This document shows positions 5,727 to 8,323 of a stretch of DNA of 8,323 nt, in pieces; within the stretch, counting starts at the first letter, position 1; every line of letters starts with the position of its first letter. Both the position numbers and the translations under genes were made by a program. The stretch spans positions 1-8,323 of the forward strand of contig JAKACS010000113.1 of the NCBI GenBank assembly GCA_021821235.1, read 5' to 3'. A model generated the notes under the pieces. It saw only the letters and a list, made by a program, of their open reading frames with translations, was not told the DNA's origin and did not search any database. This DNA is from Bacillota bacterium. GTDB taxonomy: Bacteria; Bacillota; Bacilli; Bacillales_B; DSM-18226.

Positions 5727-7014
5727 AAAATTTGACGTCATTGTAGTTGGGGCTGGCCCAGCCGGCACCGCCTGCGCCTATGTATGTGCGAAAAACGGCT
5801 TAAATGTATTGCTGCTTGAACGCGGGGAGTACCCCGGCAGTAAAAATGTAATGGGCGGTGTGCTTTACCGGAAACAATTAGAGGAGCTTATTCCGGAATT
5901 TTGGAAGGAAGCACCGCTTGAGCGCCCGGTGATTGAACAGCGTTTTTGGATGATGGATAAGGAATCAGTCGTTTCATTTGGATACAAGGGGCTTGAATGG
6001 GCAGTAGAACCTTACAATAACTTTACAGTCTTACGGGCTAATTTTGACCAATGGTTTGCGAAAAAAGCAGTCGAGGCTGGTGCCCTCTTAATTAATGAAA
6101 CAGTGGTGAAAGAGTGCCTTGTTGAAAATGGAAAAGTTGTCGGTGTCCGTACCGACCGGCCGGATGGAGATCTTTTTGCCGATGTCGTTGTGCTGGCCGA
6201 CGGGGTCAACTCGCTCCTATCAAAACAATTGGGCTTCCATAAAGAACTTCGCCCTGATGAGGTAGCCTTAACGGTAATGGAAGTTATTAATTTGCCGAAA
6301 GAAAAAATCAATGATCGCTTTAATCTTGAAGACAATCAAGGATGCACCATCGAAATTTTTGGAGACTCGACAAAGGGCAACTTGGGAACCGCCTTTTTAT
6401 ACACGAATAAAGAAAGCTTAAACATCGGTGTTGGAACCACATTATCAAGTATGATTAAGGCGAAGCTTAAACCGTATGATCTGCTCGATTATTTAAAAAA
6501 TCATCCGATGATTAAACCGATGCTCGCAGGTGGTGAATCGGCTGAATACCTTGCCCATTTAATTCCGGAAGGCGGCTATCGTTCTGTTCCCAAAGTTGTC
6601 GGGGATGGGGTCGTCATTGTTGGAGATGCCGCACAGCTTGTTAATGCCATCCACCGCGAGGGATCAAATATGGCAATGTCATCAGGGAAAATGGCAGCAG
6701 AAGCCATTCTCAAAGCAAAAGCAGCCAATGATTTCAGCACTTCAAGCCTTAACAGCTATCGCGATGCCTTGTACAGCAGCTTTATCATGAAGGATTTAGA
6801 AAAATACAAAGATGCCGCCCATACGTTTGAAAAATACCCGCAATATTTTAAAGAATATGTTCCAATGATGAACAAAGCGGCAAGCAAGTTCTTTACAGTT
6901 GATGGTACTCCAAAACGTGATAAACAAAAGGATATTATGCGCAGCATCACTTCAGAGCGGGGAACGATCAACGTACTTAAGGATATGTATCGTGCCTGGA
7001 AGGCGGTGAAGTAA
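5719..7014 (+). CDS. fixC: FixC: FAD-dependent quinone oxidoreductase of the Fix complex
   Basis: FixC (431 residues) is the ETF:quinone-oxidoreductase-like flavoprotein that accepts the high-potential electron from FixAB and, with FixX, passes it to membrane quinone. The FAD dinucleotide fold is at the N-terminus: G11-A-G13-P-A-G16, with E34-R35 closing the strand and the K42-N-V-M-G-G47 loop. A second FAD segment is VVIVG302-D303-A-A-Q followed by the REGSNMAMSSGKMAAEA helix. Length fits FixC and is well below full ETF-QO (~550 or more), which carries its own iron-sulfur domain; here FixX supplies it. No transmembrane helix is obvious, so membrane contact would be peripheral. It overlaps fixB by 8 bases and ends one base before fixX, showing a tight operon. 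Confidence 0.94.
   Translation: MPEKFDVIVVGAGPAGTACAYVCAKNGLNVLLLERGEYPGSKNVMGGVLYRKQLEELIPEFWKEAPLERPVIEQRFWMMDKESVVSFGYKGLEWAVEPYNNFTVLRANFDQWFAKKAVEAGALLINETVVKECLVENGKVVGVRTDRPDGDLFADVVVLADGVNSLLSKQLGFHKELRPDEVALTVMEVINLPKEKINDRFNLEDNQGCTIEIFGDSTKGNLGTAFLYTNKESLNIGVGTTLSSMIKAKLKPYDLLDYLKNHPMIKPMLAGGESAEYLAHLIPEGGYRSVPKVVGDGVVIVGDAAQLVNAIHREGSNMAMSSGKMAAEAILKAKAANDFSTSSLNSYRDALYSSFIMKDLEKYKDAAHTFEKYPQYFKEYVPMMNKAASKFFTVDGTPKRDKQKDIMRSITSERGTINVLKDMYRAWKAVK
7000..7011 (+). promoter_or_regulatory. Ribosome binding site for fixX inside fixC
   Basis: AAGGCGGTGAAG, identical to the site before fixC, ends 4 bases before the ATG at 7016. It is read in a different frame than its twin in fixB (Lys-Ala-Val-Lys-stop here). 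Confidence 0.75.
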
Positions 7015-7015
7015 A

Positions 7016-7300
7016 ATGTCAACAACTACTCTTGAGGAAAAGCAATATCTTCTCCGGTTTAAGTGTGACACGAAATCCCATTTAACGGTGCTTGATCATG
7101 ATGTTTGCATGACCCAATGTCCAGAAAAACTTTGTACCGTTTTTTGCCCTGCTGAAGTTTATAAATGGGAAGGCACAAGGATGCAGGTTGGCTATGAAGG
7201 CTGCCACGAATGCGGCAGCTGCCGGATCGGATGTCCATATCAAAATATTAAATGGGAATATCCAAAGGGCGGGCACGGAATCGTATTCCGGCTTGCCTAG
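7016..7300 (+). CDS. fixX: FixX: ferredoxin-like iron-sulfur subunit of the Fix complex
   Basis: A 94-residue ferredoxin-like protein that works as the iron-sulfur partner of FixC. Eight cysteines are in two groups: C31-x3-C35-x4-C40-x3-C44-P and C63-x2-C66-x2-C69-x3-C73-P. The second is a textbook [4Fe-4S] motif; the first has the wider spacing typical of FixX. Together they can hold two clusters, as reported for FixABCX/EtfABCX complexes. C17 is an extra cysteine. Family marks include EVYKWE and the end NIKWEYPKGGHGI. In the family it is considered to carry the electron toward quinone, so it is probably not the soluble ferredoxin reduced at low potential; that acceptor is not encoded here. 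Last gene of the operon, with a strong terminator directly after. Confidence 0.94.
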   Translation: MSTTTLEEKQYLLRFKCDTKSHLTVLDHDVCMTQCPEKLCTVFCPAEVYKWEGTRMQVGYEGCHECGSCRIGCPYQNIKWEYPKGGHGIVFRLA

Positions 7301-7348
7301 AAAAAAGGAGCCAGCTGCTTGCTTATCTTGCAGCCCGGCTCCTTTTTT
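7301..7348. terminator. Strong terminator after fixX, probably bidirectional
   Basis: Outer stem GGAGCC (7307-7312) / GGCTCC (7337-7342), inner stem GCTGC (7314-7318) / GCAGC (7330-7334), an 11-base loop and a small internal loop between the stems. It is flanked by A6 at 7301-7306 and T6 at 7343-7348, so it can stop fixABCX transcription and also transcription arriving from the convergent minus-strand gene. It starts at the base after the fixX stop. Confidence 0.92.
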
Positions 7349-7454
7349 CTCATCAAATGCAAAGACCAAAATGAATGATTTTTCCTATATGTATGTTTTT
7401 TCACAAAGAGATTGAAAAAAGGGAAAGCAAAATGGGAAGAAGGAATAAAGGAGG

Positions 7455-7805
7455 TTAGCTGATTTTTTCTTGAAGGTTTGAAATGTGGAGTTCATCATTT
7501 TTACCATATGTTTCAAGCATACGGGCAAGTTCAATTGCTTCATTAAACGACTCCATTGCCGGAGATTTATGAAAAACTTGATCCCAGTTAAAGTTTCCAT
7601 CCGCATTTGCAGAATAAAGGCAAACTTTCCAATGGTAATAGTCTCTTTGCTGTCCAGGCTTTATTTCACCTTCAAGGGCGATCAGCCAATGGGTTGAAAG
7701 GAGTGCTGAAAATGAAATGTCATTTGAAGAAAAAGCGGTACGGTCATTAATACCAATTGGAATTAAAGCTTTTTGATAAAAATCTCGAAAATTCGGATAG
7801 CTCAT
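7455..7805 (-). CDS. Uncharacterised 116-residue protein
   Basis: I do not recognise this protein. On the minus strand it starts at the ATG 7805-7803, preceded by GGGTGA with good spacing; an upstream in-frame ATG at 7868 would add 21 residues (rich in Lys, Arg, Tyr) and lacks a ribosome binding site, and would lie upstream of the likely promoter start. The product begins MSYPNFRDFYQKALIPIG, is aromatic-rich, has no signal peptide, membrane segment, or cysteine motif (one Cys only), and looks like a compact cytoplasmic alpha/beta protein. The middle WLIALEGEIKPGQQRDYYHWKVCLYS could be two beta strands around a turn, and SFNEAIELARMLETYG a C-terminal helix. It is convergent with fixX and divergent from the hemerythrin-like gene. 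A real gene is likely because the site, promoter and length agree. Confidence 0.7.
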   Translation of the reverse strand: MSYPNFRDFYQKALIPIGINDRTAFSSNDISFSALLSTHWLIALEGEIKPGQQRDYYHWKVCLYSANADGNFNWDQVFHKSPAMESFNEAIELARMLETYGKNDELHISNLQEKIS

Positions 7806-7835
7806 ATTGTCACCCTTTCGGAATGGTATACAACT

Positions 7836-7841
7836 ATTATA
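7836..7841 (-). promoter_or_regulatory. -10 box of the minus-strand gene
   Basis: Read on the minus strand this is a perfect TATAAT, giving a start near 7829 and a ~24-base leader before the ATG at 7805. No good -35 lies 16-18 bases upstream, so an activator or weak basal activity is possible. Confidence 0.5.
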
Positions 7842-7953
7842 TGAAAGTTTGCGATATTTTTTGAGCAAAAAGAAGTAAATTTTTCGAAAATTTTAGAAAA
7901 TTTTTCACGAGATTGTCACATTGGAAAGAACGCAAACAAAAATCATTGGTTGA

Positions 7954-7969
7954 AGTGACCTCGCTCACA
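7954..7969 (+). promoter_or_regulatory. FNR-type operator of the hemerythrin-like gene
   Basis: AGTGA-CCTCGC-TCACA matches 9 of 10 positions of the palindrome TGTGA-N6-TCACA bound by FNR/CRP-family regulators. Its centre is 41.5 bases upstream of the predicted transcription start at 8003, the position used for class II activation. Confidence 0.6.
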
Positions 7970-7990
7970 CCATTCTTTTGATTAGGCTTT

Positions 7991-7996
7991 TATACT
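7991..7996 (+). promoter_or_regulatory. -10 box of the hemerythrin-like gene
   Basis: TATACT (5 of 6 to TATAAT), predicted start near 8003. There is no recognisable -35 hexamer at the right distance; the FNR-like site occupies that area, which fits activator dependence. Confidence 0.6.
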
Positions 7997-8026
7997 AAAC
8001 GTAGAAAAAACAATGAGGTGAAAAAA

Positions 8027-8323
8027 ATGAGTGGTTGCATGAGTGCATTTTCAGGCATGCCTGAAGTTGAATTATCCGCAGGGCTGGCTCAATTAAAAGA
8101 AGAACATAAAGGTTTATATGCAATGTTAGATGGAATATGTTCCCTTGTTGAAAAAATTGAGAATGATGAAGAGATCGCTGTAAATTTTGCTGAACTAAGA
8201 AACAAAGTAAGTGAATTTAAAGCTGTGCTTGATCCACATTCAGAACGAGAAGAAAATGTGCTGTTTCCTATGATGGGTGCCTATATTGGGACAACTTCCG
8301 GCCCAATTGCCGTTATGGAATAT
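8027..8323 (+). CDS. Hemerythrin-like (HHE) domain protein, 3' end outside the window
   Basis: The first 99 residues of a cytoplasmic hemerythrin HHE-domain protein, a four-helix bundle that binds a di-iron centre; family members bind oxygen, nitric oxide or serve in iron and redox sensing. Visible likely metal ligands are H27 (LKEEHKGLY), H71 and E75 in the DPHSEREEN motif (HxxxE), followed by VLFPMM. The remaining ligands would lie past the window edge, after GPIAVMEY. A short N-terminus MSGCMSAFSG with C4 precedes the bundle. The start is supported by GAGGTGA at 8015-8021, five bases before the ATG. The FNR-type promoter suggests expression when oxygen is low. The exact role cannot be told from the sequence. 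Confidence 0.88.
   Translation, partial: MSGCMSAFSGMPEVELSAGLAQLKEEHKGLYAMLDGICSLVEKIENDEEIAVNFAELRNKVSEFKAVLDPHSEREENVLFPMMGAYIGTTSGPIAVMEY

Larger units (their letters stand above)
7842..8026. other. Divergent intergenic region
   Basis: Non-coding, AT-rich stretch between the minus-strand gene and the hemerythrin-like gene. It includes overlapping near-repeats of the type TTTTTCGAAAATT / TTTTAGAAAATTTTTC at 7880-7906 and the FNR-like site at 7954-7969. Confidence 0.6.

Noticed and set aside
7422..7460. Plus-strand AAAGGAGGT (7447-7455) and an eight-codon frame from ATG 7431
   Set aside because: The strong Shine-Dalgarno-like sequence is not followed by a usable start with an open frame, and an eight-codon peptide cannot be supported from sequence alone.

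Overview
The window looks like chromosomal DNA of a low-GC, spore-forming Bacillaceae bacterium. The basis is strong AGGAGG-type ribosome binding sites, a Spo0E-family sporulation phosphatase, simple hairpin-plus-T-run terminators and the overall protein flavour. I cannot name a species. No RNA gene, CRISPR array, insertion sequence or prophage is visible.

Layout. (1) Positions 1-2905 hold the end of an operon for a 2-oxoacid:ferredoxin oxidoreductase (pyruvate synthase/PFOR type) built from two fused polypeptides: a gamma-delta fusion (5' end outside the window) and a complete alpha-beta fusion, overlapping by one base and closed by a strong terminator. (2) Positions 2951-3549 form an AT-rich island with one small monocistronic gene, a Spo0E-like aspartyl-phosphate phosphatase. 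It starts at TTG and has its own promoter and terminator; upstream lie Spo0A-box-like motifs and an imperfect tandem duplication. (3) Positions 3550-3845 are a roughly 300-base non-coding leader with an FNR-like half-palindrome and a 21-bp inverted repeat. (4) Positions 3846-7300 are a tightly packed fixABCX operon: an electron-bifurcating-type ETF (FixA, FixB), the FixC flavoprotein quinone reductase and the FixX ferredoxin, closed by a strong terminator at 7301-7348. (5) Positions 7455-7805 on the minus strand encode a 116-residue protein I do not recognise. (6) From 8027 off the right edge runs a hemerythrin-like (HHE) di-iron protein gene, whose promoter has an excellent FNR-type palindrome centred exactly 41.5 bases before the predicted start.

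How the genes work together (inference). The 2-oxoacid oxidoreductase makes reduced ferredoxin from a 2-oxoacid and CoA. FixABCX is known in diazotrophs and Thermotoga-type bacteria to split NADH electrons between quinone and a low-potential ferredoxin/flavodoxin. Their adjacency suggests a locus for handling low-potential electrons, with no nitrogenase gene in view. FNR-like sites before fixA (weak) and before the hemerythrin gene (strong) suggest low-oxygen control. The most interesting questions are what the reduced ferredoxin is for, and why a sporulation phosphatase with Spo0A-box-like upstream motifs sits between the two systems.
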